Assembly (NCBI GenBank): GCA_023014335.1
Contig: JAECYW010000032.1
Location: 310,001 to 374,000, forward strand
Source of the DNA: Galerina marginata
Lineage: Eukaryota; Basidiomycota; Agaricomycetes; Agaricales; Galerinaceae
Length of the DNA stretch: 64,000 nt
Reading direction: 5' to 3'
Part shown: positions 32,553-45,944 of the stretch, piece after piece
How the letters are laid out: every line of letters starts with the position of its first letter
Position numbering within the stretch: position 1 is the first letter of the stretch
Position numbers and translations under genes: made by a program
Notes under the pieces: model-generated
Database searches by the model: none
What the model was told of the DNA's origin: nothing
What the model saw: the letters and a program-made list of their open reading frames with translations, nothing else

Positions 32553-33814
32553 TCTCAGTGCTTTGAGTAGGCCCTGAATTCAGGACTTCTGATCTATTGA
32601 TGCCGATCTCGGTCGAACCATGTCCCAAACAGGTTTATCGCAGTGATATCCCTGGACTTCCTATCTTGAAAACATATGTTGATATTCTGTCGCTATACGT
32701 TCTTCAATGTCAGTTGTGTTGCATTGGGTTTAATATTACAGGCAGACTCAGAGAATGAACACAATTATGGTTGATCATCAGTAAATCCTGAATTTTAGGG
32801 AAAAAATGCCTTAAAATGCATGCTAGCCATGGTATAGAGCGTTATGTAGCGTCCTAGAGTGTGATTGCTTATGGCCAGGCACCTAAATATAGAACGCTAT
32901 AGAATACTTCATAACATGTATAGTAAAACCAGGATTTGGTGACGAACACAGAAAATGAGATAGATCTACTGGGGAAAAAAAAAAAAAAAAAAAAAAAAAA
33001 ACAAGATGGGACGTTTGGAGCAGGTTCGCAGGATTGAACGGTGTCCATTTCCAGTATCATTCGATCATTGATGGAAAGCGATCAATATCATTCTCCCACA
33101 AAGTCCAGAAGCCCAGGGATATCACTATAAAACGCTGTACTTGAAGACACATTAGAGTGCCAACAAGAATGACAACATGACAGTGATAGCCACGACCTTC
33201 TGGTATGCATCAAGTAATGAAATTGACTCTTTCATAGGTGAGTTGTGGTCGGTCGGATATGAGAGTCCCCAGATTGTTCGGACTTTGTATTGAATGGGAG
33301 CTATAAAATAGATCGCCTTTATCTGTCTTATTATGGTCTTACTATTTTGAAGACAAGATCTCGGATGTAGGCCTCAGGGTTAGCCTCCATGTGTAACTTC
33401 TTCTTGGATAATCCTTGGAGTGTAGGATGTGACGTAATAAAAACCAAACGTCTGAGAAGGCTGCAGATGAGCTGAGGGGATGAGCATGAAGGAGTGTGGG
33501 AAGATTATTATCTTCTGAATCGAAATTCTATATAACTAAGTTCCCAGGATTTGAGTGACTCATCACATGCTCTCATCAGCTGACATTGGTGGCAGCCAGA
33601 AATCCGTGAAATCAACCAGCGCAGTCATGTTGTGCGACTCAGGGTTTGATTTGGTGCTGGCAATACTCGGCAGTGTTTCAACCACAGCAAAATTAAATCC
33701 AGGTATTTGAAATATTGCTTTACTGTCGTTGCCTATTGAAAGGCAGAACAGCCAGAAATCTTATAACCTATATTTATTATAAACAAGCTGGTAATCATGA
33801 CTGTGGTTTTAATT
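32553..33814. other. Intergenic, with long poly-A
   Basis: No gene is seen. A run of 27 A lies at 32975-33001. It could mark the tail of an old retroelement insertion, but no body with recognisable motifs precedes it. Confidence 0.45.
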
Positions 33815-34069
33815 AATATACTGTATCGTTTCGACCTTATGTTCAGGCTATGTTACGCGTTACACTCATAGTTCATTTTGCCACATGTTCAGAACGCCAA
33901 AAATAGGCCTAATTAGGGAATTTAAGGGTCCATTTCAGCTGCTCTGGACGATTTTTTTACAGTTCAGGGTAATTTTGGTCATGTTACGCGTTACAAAGGG
34001 CGAAATTAGTTCATTTTTTCGGCGCGTTACGCGTTACGTGAACATAAGGTCGAAACGATACAGTATATT
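33815..34069. mobile_element. MITE with perfect 31-bp terminal inverted repeats
   Basis: The left end 33815-33845 (starting AATATACTGTATCG) is the exact reverse complement of the right end 34039-34069. The 255-bp element has no coding capacity. Its interior carries three copies of GTTACGCGTTAC (near 33851, 33981 and 34026). The palindromic TATA at each end is compatible with a TA target duplication as in Tc1/mariner-type MITEs, but the exact duplication cannot be separated from the repeat. Confidence 0.85.
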
Positions 34070-34169
34070 TACTGATGACAACTGTCCTTTTGTGTTTTGC
34101 TGCGTGCAGAGTCCAGGCGCTGCCCGGAGGGGCCATATCACGGGATATCGGTATGGTGGCTTTGATGGC

Positions 34170-36370
34170 CTGGCACAGCCACTGTCGGGCCGGCGTATCT
34201 AATCCCGCAATCTAATCTGATCATTATCTTGAGGACTACGCTCGCGATCGTGGATAATAATCTCTCAACTCTCCTTCCCAACCCTCATCCTTACCGAGGT
34301 CCACACTCACTTCATTGTTGACCATCCCTACTCGTAGTTCCTCGGGATGATAATATTTCCATCTGCAAGCTTCAAGTTCTATGATTTGGCTCAAGACGAC
34401 TCGGGGTAGAGAACAGCGCAACGAGAACTTCCCAAATTCATACCCTTCGAACTAGGCTATTGTGCCTTTGGCGATGGCATGATTTTTGTGTCCGATTGCC
34501 GTGAAGTTTTCACCCCGATAGCCTGAGTACAGTTGACAAATCTGAGCCTTTACGCTTTTCGTCGTTCGCCTTACCTGAACGTTGCCGATCGCGATTCGCA
34601 TGGACCTACCAATATCTCAATCTTGCTAAGCTTTCTTGGTTGATCCCGGCGAATATTTACAGGCATTGGTCGAGGTGAGTACGATAAACAATCTTCAATG
34701 CCTCTACCAACTTATACGAGTGATGTTAGATTCTTTGTTTTCGATCTGGCTACCGATTCTGAATTGGAGGATTTTTTTTCATCCTAAAACCTATGCGCCT
34801 TACTCCACCCGCTAGCTCCTCACTTTCCTGCACTGGTTACGACTCTGCATTCAAATCGGCTGACACGACGGTGGCAATGTAACTTCCTCATGATCAAAAT
34901 CATGCTCTTCGAACAAGGCCCCGTGCCTTCGGCGATGGCTTGATTTTTTCCTGGACAATGTTGTAGATCTACCGTTGTGTTTTATCCTGATTGTACCAAG
35001 TTAGAGTCCTCTTCGTCGTGCTCCGTTCGCCGTATCAGAACCCAATAGATCACGTTAGACCCACCGATATCTCAGAATTGATAAATCTTCTGCGAGCCCA
35101 GCACATATTCACAGGCCATGTTCGCCGCCCCTTTATTATTTGGTTGAGGTGAGTACGATCCATGTTATATTCTTTTTCCAGCGCCATCTTGCCTATTGAC
35201 GTTTTATTTCGATATCACCTAGGGAACATTAGCTCCGATTCAGAGGCAAGGCTGGAACACAAATTGTGAGTCTATGTCATTCAACCAGTACCCTGCGCCG
35301 ATTTTTGCACGGTCTCTCCTCGCTGTTCCCGGAGCCAAGCCATTGGAGTCAGTCAGAAGTCACGCCAGCACTTCACCTGGAAATAACGGTTGTGTGTTCA
35401 GTGATTGGTTTGTATACTCTCTCTGAATCTGTTTAATTTCCGTTTCTCATTAGTTCGCAATTTTTATCGTACAGAAGCACGCCCTTACTGAACTCGAGCT
35501 TCGATGCCAATTTGATACAGGACGAATTTGTCCTTAGTAAGGTAAGTATTCCCTGTCATTCATTCCCGTCCATTCTTCACGCCCCTTACTTGCACACAGC
35601 AGCCCTACTTCTGTTTTTTATCTCGCATGCCAATTATGCTAACGAGCAACGCATGTTTTACACCTCATTTCCTTCTTTATTTTCACCTTGCAATTCCCGT
35701 CGCGGAAATCGCGAAATTCATGCGAGGGGGCTGTGGCTAGATATATTTCTCGCCCGACAGAACGGTCTAACTTCTGCACGCCATCATGCTCTTCTGCAGG
35801 CACCTCTGTGCCTACGTTGCAAGCATGATTGCTTGAGTTAAACAGGCTCTGGTTCTGTCGTTTGGATTATCTATGTCACTTCCTTCCTCACATCCATTCG
35901 ATTTGGTCGTTTTTTATTATCCACTTCCTGCATATCGTTTCGTTCTAACTTTTTCCGTCGCTCAAAGGCCCATCTTGGGCTTTTAGTATAGTTGGTATTA
36001 CGAGTCGTCCTCTACAACTACTCTTACGGTTCCTTTGGGTGATCGGCGTCGGCATAGTCTGAAGCCTCCTCTACCTCATGTCCAGTTGAGCATTGTTGTA
36101 TTTGAATCACGCGGCTTAGTCTGTCCTTTGTGAAGGAGCTTACTGTTCTCCAGTGGGCCTTGCGATTATCCTTTTTTATCGGCGTGTATTTAGGTGTTTT
36201 GTTCTATGTCCTGAATGTCATTTGTGTTCGTCCCGCCTTTGGGGTACTCGTAGAATATTTACCCTAACTCTGAATCGTGATTCGAGCATGTACGGTTGAA
36301 GACGAACCAAACTTCAAATTGGTTTGTACATGTACTTTCCTGGTGAAATAAGCAAACAGTCTAAATAATA
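34170..36370 (+). repeat. Composite repeat, A unit copy 1
   Basis: It shares ordered blocks with the A units at 40.8 and 45.9 kb. These are a start block GCAATCTAATCTGATC (34200), a CGAGGTGAGTACGATA block (34671, again about 35149), a TTCGAACAAGGC...GGCGATGGC block (34447 and 34910), a GACGAATTTGTCCTTAGTAAG block (35521), and a CGCCATCATGCTCTTCTGCA block (35779). No protein frame is conserved between copies. Several blocks contain perfect splice donors, so the ancestor may have been a spliced transcript. Confidence 0.7.
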
Positions 36371-36569
36371 ACGCGAGGGTTACCGTAGTGTTCTTCCCCG
36401 TTTTCTGAGAATTTCAACGAAAAGTCAATCTACTAATAGTAGTATTCAATGTATTTGGAATGAATGTATTTGTCACTCCCTAAAACCAAGCGACATACAC
36501 AGAACAATCTGGGAAATCTAAAATATTTGAAAACTACGTCGACATTATCCACATACTCTATTTTCTTGG

Positions 36570-39500
36570 GGTGGCTACAACCGTTATAGGCCAAAGGAAA
36601 ATCGTCGCCCTCATGTTCTCAACCCCGTTCATAGGTTGGCCATCATTGCGTCAGTTTGGAAGTCCTGATCCTCATGCTCATCGTCCTCGTCCTCGTCCTC
36701 ATCTGCAGCGGCGGTGGCAGTGGCGAAGGCGAATACACAAGCCTGCCCAACGCCGTGCAGTGCAGCCAGTCACACCACAGGCTCGACGCCCCTACGAATT
36801 GGGGTTTACCCATAGGGCAGTCGACTTAGGCTTCGAGCGTTATACGGTCGTCAAGTACTGCTAACGCCGCTTGGGCCATGGGCACGGACAACCACCGACG
36901 GGGTAGTGAACACGGTTCTAGGTTGACGGCGGGCCTGTCCCCAGGCACATGGTGACCGACGCGGTTGGAGAAAGAAAGAAGACAGGCAAATCGTGCAGTG
37001 GTGTGGTCTGCGAGAGCAGGAAAGCACGAGCCCAGGTTCGAGCTGGAGCTTGAGCTTGAAATCGGGATGAAGCGGGTGGGTCAGGTTGATCCGCCGAGTT
37101 CATCGCACCTAAAGAAGAAGAAAAACAGAGATATCATCAGAATGCCACCCAAAAAATATGTTCGACTATCACATACTAATTTAGTCATCGTCCTGACCTC
37201 GCCCGGCGCGAGCACGAGCATGAGCACGAGCACGAGCATAAAAACCACCAGGGGCTGAGGGATAGGGCGGAGGGCGGCAAGGAGGTGGGTGCAAAAAAAA
37301 AACCAAGAGAACCACGGCTTCAGCTCCAGCTTACTCCGTGGCTGAGCACGAGGAGCGACAGGTCTAGCAGCAGCAGCAACAGCGTCTACGTTGAGCAAGC
37401 CAGGGTCATCTGACCCACGACGCGGTTGAAGGAAAAAAAGAAAAGGTGTAAGATGCGCACACTGCAGGCTGCAACCCTGATGGAAGCGGGTCCGCGAGAG
37501 CAAAGAGGGCACGAGCTTGAGGTTGAGCACGAGCTTGAGATTGAGATTGAGCAGGAGAGAGAGTCGTTTAAGTTGACTTCCTCGTGACTGAAGAAAACGA
37601 AACAAAAAATAGCATAAACATTTCACCTGAAAAATACTGTTCGACTGCACACGTACTAATTTAATCTTCGTCCTGACCTGGCCCAGCGTGAGCGCGGGCA
37701 CAAGCACCATCAGAAGACCCGGCGAGGTATGAGGAAGGGAGGCACGGACGTGGCCACAACGAAACCGTCCCACCCACACCAGCTGAGCACAAGCAGGAGC
37801 AGTGCCAACGCAGAGCAAGCAAGAGCCAAGGGCCACCCTGCCACCGATGCGGTTGAAGATATGGAAGGAAAGGCGTGACGCCGACACATACACGCCGCAG
37901 GCAGGCACGCCAGGTAGGGGGCGGGGTCTACGAGAGAGGAAATGGTGCAAGGTTGAGGTTAAGCTTGAGGTTGAACTGAACTGTAGCTCGTACATGTACC
38001 TGTAAAGAAACAAAAGTGGGGAATGACGTGAGAATTTCACCCAAAGAACAATGTTTGACTTTCAACTTACGAGTGCAGTCTTCTTCCTGGCTTGGCCTGG
38101 CTCGTCCGGCGCGAGCAATACTTAGCAGAAGCATGAGCACCAGCACCAGCTCGGAGGCGGGCCTGGCGTAGGCAGGAAGGACGTAGGCGAAAAAAGAGAA
38201 CCTAAGAAACTCGGCTCCAGCTCCAGCTCGCACTCGCACTCGCACCTGCACCCGCAGGGGCTGAGCACAAGGAGCGGCAGGAGCGGCAGCAACGTCAGCG
38301 CGGGGCAAGCAGGGCGCGGGGTGATGACGGGAAAGTCAGCAGCAGCGCCGGTGCTGGGTGACGACTGGTAAGTCAGCAGCAGCGACAGCGGTGCTGGAGC
38401 ACGGTCGGGGGCAGGGCCAAGAGAGGGGAAGCGGCTGAGGGCAGCGACAGCGGTGTTGGCGGGCGATGTATTTTCTACGCCTTGTTCTTCTCGTGCTCGT
38501 GCTCGTGTTCCTACCCTGCCCTGCTTCTGGTTAACAGCGCGAACGGGCGCGACCCGCGAGTGAGTGTTGAGTGTTGAGTAGCGAGCACAGACTTGAGGCC
38601 TCGTTCGAAGTCGAGCTCGAGCTCGAACTCGAAGAGGAGATGATGGGTGCACCCGCACCTGCACCTGCACTCGCGGGGACTCAGCAGTGAGCACAAGGAG
38701 TGTCGCGCGACCCGCGAGTGAGTGTTGAGTGTTGAGTAGCGAGCACAGACTTGAGGCCTCGTTCGAAGTTGAGCTCGAGCTCGAACTCGAAGAGGAGATG
38801 ATGGGTGCACCCGCACCTGCACCTGCACTCGCGGGGACTCAGCAGTGAGCACAAGGAGTGCCAGGAGCGACACCGGCGCGGGGGGATGATTGGAAAGTCA
38901 GCATCGGCGGCGGCGGCGGCGGCGCTGGAGCGGAAGCACGGGCGGTAGGGCCAAGAGGGGGGCGAAGGCGAGGGCGAGGGCAGCGGTGTTAATGGGCGAT
39001 GTATTTTATACACCCGGTTCTGCTCGTGCTCGTGCTGCTGCATCTGGTTACGGCGCGAATGGGCTGGAAAAACCTGTCACGGTGGATGACTCTCGTTCGC
39101 ATTTCGTGTATGAGCATACGTGGCGAAGTCGAAGTCGACGTTGAGTTTTGGTGAGGAGGGACGGGGTGATTGTGATCGACTGGACTGGAGTAGGAGCAAT
39201 GAGCAATGAGCTAGGAGGTAGGAGGGGAGGAGAGGGGAGGGGAGTTTGAGCTCGAGGAATGTTGACAAAACGTTGACGAAACGAGAGGGTTGGAAGGAGA
39301 GGAGGACGCGATGGGACGCGACGCGAGAAGGATGAAGAGAGGGACGTGGGTTGTAATACGTAAAGGAGAGGAATGACGGCAAAACTCAGAGGGCGAGGAG
39401 CAGGGGTAAGGGCATGGGCATGGGGTGGGCCCGAGTTCCAATCCAACGCAGCCAGGTTCGACCTCGAGGTCGAAGTCGGGTTTGGAATTCGAGGCTTGGA

Positions 39501-40840
39501 TCTTGAGTTTGAGTTTTGAAGCTTGAGGACTTGAGCAGTAGGACTTGAGCTTGACGGCAGGCTCGCTCAAATTTGTACCAGCCCTCAAGCATCAAGCATC
39601 AAGCGCTGTGGTTGGGGCCACTGGGTCTGCCCACCCCCTCCTGGATCCAGAATCTAAACGTCAACGCAACCTACGGGTGTGGGAGCAGGAGCACAATAAC
39701 CACCACTAGCACCCCGCGTATCCGCGCCGAGCCAGTAAGTAGCCTATCGTCGACGGCCAAAGCGCAAGCGCCAGTTCGATGCTGAAAGAACCGGCCCTCC
39801 ACCTGTTGCCTTCACGTCAAGCTTCCGGGGTCGTGTCCTCGAATTGAGGAGAGTAAGTTGACTGGATTGTCGTTATCGATGGTGACGTGGGTAGAGAAGG
39901 ACAAAGAGAGTGGGTGTATAAAAAGAGGGGCGCAGGCGGCACTGTGTAGGGAGCAGCGGGTAAGCAGGGAGAGGAGAAATGGTAGGGGGAGAGAACGAGA
40001 GTGGGCAGGCGCAGGGGAAGGAGGGGTCGGGTTGGGCAGCTTGCGTGGATTCGTGTTGGTCCAGTCCCCACTTCAACGTCAGCTTCACCTCGTGAGTGGA
40101 CAGGAGGGCTCGGAACCGCGTTGTCGCGAATTTGGGTTCGGGCCATGCTTGATGAGGAGGTTGATGTTGGGGCGGAGGCCGGATCGAACGGACAAACAGA
40201 TGAAGGCGACGAAGGGGCGAGGGCGGGACGGGGAAGCTACTCTGTACCCGAAACGGGATGAGGCTCGGCGTGGCAGAGAGGGAGGTGGTTGGAGCTCGAC
40301 CACGAAGGCATTTGTGTGATAAGAGCTGAATTTGGTGGTAAGGAAAACAACCGTCGCCATTGTGTGCTCGTTTCCGTGCGCTGGATGCTGCTGCACTGCA
40401 GAAATAAAGCCTCGCAGTGAAGATAATTCCACTCTAGGTGGCAGACCTTCTGATACGGGGAACTTCAGAGCTAAAAAACGAGATGAGCACCGATAAGAGA
40501 AGGAAAAGAAAGAGGAACAATGACCCTCGACTGCAAGCGGAGCTCGAACCTCCTCATCCTTATTCTCTCGCTCCTTCCCTCCCTCTTGCTCTCATTCGAA
40601 GCCGGTAGGAGGGGCCAGCCCGACTACAAGCCAACCAATCACACCGAATAAGCCCAGAGGACCGACACACACATTCGTCGCGTCCAAATTACCAGCAGTT
40701 AAGTTCGTGCGGGTTCATGGAGAGGGTGAAAAGACAAAGATGGTCGTCTGAGCCAGCATCTTGAACGAAAAATGGGCAACGAAGGCGCGTTGTGTAGTGA
40801 TGTGAGGAGAGTTGTGCGGTTCAGAAAATCGGAACGGTGG
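36570..40840 (-). repeat. Composite repeat, B unit copy 1, GC-rich
   Basis: Rich in GAGCAC/GAGCTTGAG low-complexity sequence with three copies of a core of about 60 bp (37147, 37622, 38038). Its end (40402-40620, around AGGTGGCAGACC) matches 45476-45720 of the second B unit. Long open frames here, up to 319 codons on the minus strand at 37081-38040, are low-complexity artefacts. The core reads on the minus strand as a GTCAGG donor followed by a pyrimidine-rich CTTCAG acceptor. Confidence 0.65.
38551..38866. repeat. 158-bp tandem duplication
   Basis: Two head-to-tail copies (38551-38708 and 38709-38866) differ by a single visible base (GAAGTCGAGC against GAAGTTGAGC). The near-identity inside an otherwise diverged repeat field marks a recent event, or an assembly artefact. 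Confidence 0.85.
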
Positions 40841-40844
40841 GTAT

Positions 40845-43060
40845 GCACAGCCACCACCGGCATATCCGGCATATCAATCCCGCAATCTAATCTGATGCTT
40901 ATCGTTCCTCTTGCCTGCGGATAATGTCTTGACTCTCAACTCTCCTCGAGTCCTTCCCACTCCCTCGTCCTTACTCAGGTTCACCTCACTTCATCCTTGG
41001 CATATATACTCCCTCTGATTTAGCTACTTTCTATGCACCTCATACCGGATCGGACTCACCCTGACTCACTACCCATCTCTCCCGGACAACTCACCGTTCG
41101 AAATCGCCACCCCCCACCCCCCTCACTCGCCAAGCCAGCTCGCGATCCTTTTCTTCATCCTTTGAATCCTCATCTTCGACGTTTGTATGCGGACTGCCCG
41201 CATTCTTTCGACCCTGCCGTTCGTTTTCTGCTTCGCTTTACCCTACTCTCTCATCCCCAACATTCCTGCACTTTGGAGCGCTCAGTGCTCTCATCGGATT
41301 ACACGACGGTGGTAAACAATTTCTCAAAATCATACTCTTCGAGCAAGGCTGCGTGCCTTTAGCGATAGCAGGATTTTGAGCTTAAGGTTTGTTTCCCTAC
41401 CGTCGTGCTCCATCCCGATTGTACCAAATCGGAGTTCCTCTTTGTCGTGCTCCGTCCGCCGTACCCGAACGTAGTTGATTGCATTGGGCCTTAAGATGTC
41501 TCAAGATTGATTGACTTTCTAAGTTCAGCTCGCCAAATATCCGCAAGCCTTGCTCGCAGCTCCTTTGGTCGAGGTGAGTACGATACACAACCTTCAATAC
41601 CTCCGCTAACTTATACATAGTACAATTAATGTTAGATTCTTTCCTCCTGCCTACCGACTCGGAAGCAAAGCCAGGACGGAAGCTATGAATCTACTTTGTT
41701 CAAACCACCACTAAGCTGTACATAACCAGCTTCGATGACAGTCAGGATAGTTTCTCTGCGCGCCCACATTCTCTGCCGTTTTCCAAGTTCGAACAGGAAG
41801 TGGTGGGTCGCATCATGATCATAATGTTCTGCCCTTGGCCACTGCTTTTTCGACGTCTCTGACCTCGTCTACTTTCTACAGAAGCACGCTCTGCTGAGCT
41901 AGAAGTTCGACCTTTCTACCTGAACCGCTCGCTCTTTAAAGTTCTCCGATTGAGCGATGCTCGGTTTATCTGCTTGCTGAATTGGCCGTACGACTCGCAT
42001 TGTATTCCAGCGTCACAAGTGGTTATCGAAGAACGTTAATTTGATGGAGAGCGAGTCTATGCTCAGTAAGTATTCAATGCCTGTCCTATCCAATTCGGTC
42101 CGTTCATCATGCACCCTTTATTCCACACAGCAACCCTACTTTTCGTTTTTTTATCTCGCGATCCAGTCATACCAACGACCAACGTATGTTTTTCCACCTC
42201 TCATTTCCTTCTTTATTTTCCACTTGCAATTCCCGTCGCGGAAATCGCAAAAAGTCATGCGAGGGGCTACTCTATGGTTAGATATTCTCGCACGACAGAT
42301 CGTTCTGACTACTGCCTGCCATCATGCTCTTCTCCACGCACCTTTGTGCCCGCGTTGCAGGTATGATTGCTGAAAATGTGCTGAGACATACCTTCTGTCG
42401 TTTTGGTTATCTATCCGAGGAATGTTCTATTCAAGTTCCGTTCCTCCGTATTACTTCGATTTGGTTGCCTTTTATGGGTGCTATCTTCCGCCTGCACTGG
42501 TTTTGTTCGCCCTTCCTTAAACACAGATCTTGAGCTTTACTAGTCTTGGTCCGTTGGTATTCGATTCCTGTCAAATGGTAGCCACTACCATGATTCGTAT
42601 GAATCCCCAGATCTGAACTTTTCGTATGACTGGAAGGCAATAGATGCACAGTTTTGCCCTTCCAATACCCCCGGAATAACTATTAACTGACGGTCGCGCT
42701 TACACTAAACCAACTCGTGCCGTTCTTAGACTGTCAAACAACTCCTTGTCTTCATGGTCTCAGTTCTCGAAAGTCTGACTTAAGGGTTGTGGCTCGTTTA
42801 TCAGTTATTTGGGTGTTCAACGCTCAGCACCCACTACCCTTGTAAACCCTGCTGGATTTCGATATTTGTTTAGCCGTCGTCTGTACCTGGACGACGCTTG
42901 GTGTGTCCCCATAAAAGAACGAACTGTTCTCCTGTTTGAGCTGCGGTTATACACGTGGGGGTATTATATTCCATGGTCTGCGTGTACTGTACATGTAATT
43001 CATGTTTGCACTGCCGAGCTGAAGCTACATAGGAGAAGCCTCAGCCTGCGTCCTAGAAAA
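40845..43060 (+). repeat. Composite repeat, A unit copy 2
   Basis: The same block order as the first A unit: GCAATCTAATCTGATG (40882), GAGCAAGGC...AGCGATAGC (41341), GAGGTGAGTACGATAC (41571), the GAGTCTATGCTCAGTAAGTATT block (about 42050), and GCCATCATGCTCTTCTCC (42317). Diverged enough that no frame is conserved. Confidence 0.65.
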
Positions 43061-43149
43061 TCAACCTCGACGGAACGGTTGAGAGGCATAGAGGTGGAGA
43101 CGATAGTCCCGAGAATGGAAAAACGAGAGAAAAAATAAATTTGTCCATA

Positions 43150-45940
43150 AGCACTGGTACATCGACGCGATATTTGGGTACAAAAATTACAATTACATCC
43201 ACGACCTTTGGTTTGGGAGCCGACGCTTAACGCTCGACGAGCCTCTTCCTCCCTCTAGAGCACCTCCGAACACCTGCCATGCAAACATCGAGTGCCCGAC
43301 ATTGCTCCAGTTCGGAGGATATGGGCTTTTTCATCTTCGCCTGCGACGGGGGTGGCGGGTAGGCGACGGGACCTAATAACATTGAACGAGTACAACGCAG
43401 AGGCAGAGGGCGAGAAGCTGCTTTAGCCAGAAAAAGCACGGGCGTAGGCTCGATGTCGCTGAGATTTGGGGTTAAGTATTATCGAGTATTGAGCACCAGC
43501 ACAAGATGACGAATAGATATAGTGTAGTGGTTTCAGTGACAGGACAAAAACGAGAACGACATGTAAACCGTTTAGTTCTCGTCCAAGTCAGACGCGGCGG
43601 TTGAACGTATGCTGGTGACGAGCGCGGGGACGAAGGAAGGAGGGGTGGAAAGGCTGGGCGGCCAAGGAGCAGGAGCAGATGAAGGAGCAGCGCCTGGGTT
43701 GGCCATGGATGCTGATACCGACCACTGACTGAGTAAGGAACGTGGTCCTGCTTGAGGTAAATCAGAATGGGACGGGCAAGGAGCCTGCCGATTACATACC
43801 CTTTGGATACCAATGCGGTGAGAGAATGAAAAGGACAGGCAGGCGGTGTCTACATGGCTGCACCCTGCAGACAGGCAGCGCGGATTGAGGGCGGGGTTTG
43901 CGAGAGCGCGAAAGCACGAGCTTGAGCTTGAAGTCGAGATGAAGCGGATGGGTCAAATCGATCTATCAAGTTCATTGCACCTGAAGAAAAATAAAACAGA
44001 AAGTACATGAGAACTTCACCGAAAAACAATTTTCGACAGCCAACGTACCAATACAGTATTTGTTCTGACCTGGCCCGCGAGAGCGCGAGCACGAGCATGA
44101 GCACGAGCACAAACGAGGACAGAAGCTTGAGGATCAGGGGATGTATAAACTTCCTGAAAACGTCCGCGCCAAAACAGGTGTTGAGCTGGCGCTCTAGGTT
44201 GAGGTTGAAGTCAAGGAGCCGGAGAAATCGCCTATGCGCAGCATAGGCTGTACCTGAAGAAAAATAGAACGAAAGACGGCATGAGAGATGCAGCAAAAAA
44301 ACCACAAGTTCGATTATTCACTTACTAATGAAAGTCTTCGTCTTGACCTAGGCAAGCGCAAGCAGGTGCAGGTGCATCAAAACCAGCATGAGCTCGGAGG
44401 GCGGCGCGTATGGGTAAGCAGGAGAGGTGACGGAGGTGAGCGCAAAGAACCAAGAAAATCACGGCTTCAGTTCCAGCTCCTCCTCGTACTCGTAAAGGCT
44501 GAACACCAGGAGTGGCAGGAGCGCCAGGAGAAGCACCAGCACCAGCACCGGTGTGGGGCGAGTAGTAGTGCATGAACCAGAGGACTTGGAAGGATGGTCG
44601 TACGCTGGTTCTTCTCTGACTCCTGCTCCTGATTAGCGGCAAGGAGGGACAGGCAAAATCTGTGGATGGGTCTTTGAGCCTTGAAACTTGAAGCTTGAGG
44701 ACTTGACGAGGGGCTCAGGCTCGCTTGAACTCGTGCCAGCACCCAAGCATCCAACACCCAGGAATGCAACCCGCAGGTGCGGGCGAGAGAACGATAACCA
44801 CCGCACCAGAACCGCACGTATCACTGCCAAACCTATGAGCGACCAAACAGCGAGTGCCAAAGCACAAGCGGCAGTTCACGCTTTAAGGATCCACCCTCCA
44901 CCCGCCGTCTTCACATTTAAGCTTCCAGGATTTTGTTGCTCGAAATGGAGAGACTGGATCGTCGTATCGTACAATGTCAAAATCAATGTGGAGGCAGGCA
45001 GCCTGTTTAAAAAAAAGGAGGGGGGCAGATAGCGGTGCGACAGAGCAGCGGAAAGTCGGAGAGGCGGGGAACAGGTGGAGGGTAGAGAGTAGAGAATGGG
45101 TAGTGGCAGCACGACGACAGCCAACTTGGTCTGGATCCGTGTTAGTGGTACTTCGACTCCAGCTTGAGGTTCGACGTAAGGAGATTGAATCGCATATTCG
45201 CGGCTTTGAACTGTGGGTCGTGCTTAACGAAACCAACGTTGGGGCCAAGAGGCGGAGGGCCAGATGAGACGGACGAAGGCAGCAAAAGGGCAAGGAGGGG
45301 GGTACTCGAAACACGACACGGGAAGCAGCTCTTCTGGGCAGACAGAGAGGGCAGTTCGAGCTCGGCCACGAAAGCGACTGCCTTCGTATGAAACAGACCG
45401 AGTTCGTTGTCAGGAAAGATAGCCTTTGCCCTCATCTGGTCGTTTTCCTTGGGCTGGCTACTGCCTATACTGCGTGAATAAAGTCTCGCAGTAAGTCCAA
45501 TTCCATCCTAGGTGGCAGACCATTTGACGCGGAAAATGTCAGAGCTGAAGCTGAAGAACGGAATGAGCACTGATAGGACAAGGTAAAGAAATAAAAACGA
45601 ACCAAATGTCGGTTTCGAAATTGACCGAACTGGCCCTCGACACCCAGCAGAGCTCGAGCCACCTTATCCTCATTCTCGCGCCTGTTCTCTTCCCCTTCCT
45701 TTTTCAAAGCTGGCAGTAGGAGCAAGCAGGACAATTGGTGCAACGAACCACAGGAAGAGCGTAAAAAAAGCATTGATCCGCGCATTCGTCGTGTCTAAAT
45801 CACCAGACGTTCCAGGCGCGGGCTTACATAGAGGGTATACGGGCCAATATTGACCTCTGAGCCAGCATCTCGAGAGGAAAATGGACAGCGAGGACGTGTT
45901 GTGTGCAGAGTTGTGCGGTTCATGATCAGCAAATCGGAAT
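43150..45940 (-). repeat. Composite repeat, B unit copy 2
   Basis: It shares with B copy 1 two core blocks (44018, 44291), the CACGAGCATGAGCACGAGCAC run (44090), the AAGCTTGAGGACTTGA...CAAGCATC block (44690, matching 39520-39600) and the AGGTGGCAGACC end (45510). It is shorter than copy 1 by about 1.5 kb. Confidence 0.6.
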
Positions 45941-45944
45941 GATG

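Noticed and set aside
32975..33001. Poly-A of 27 as a LINE or SINE tail
   Set aside because: No reverse-transcriptase motif, no tRNA-like box and no target-site duplication could be seen around it.
37081..38040. A 319-codon minus-strand open frame in B unit copy 1
   Set aside because: It is built of GAGCAC/GAGCTTGAG low-complexity sequence, overlaps other long frames on both strands, and is not conserved in the second B unit.
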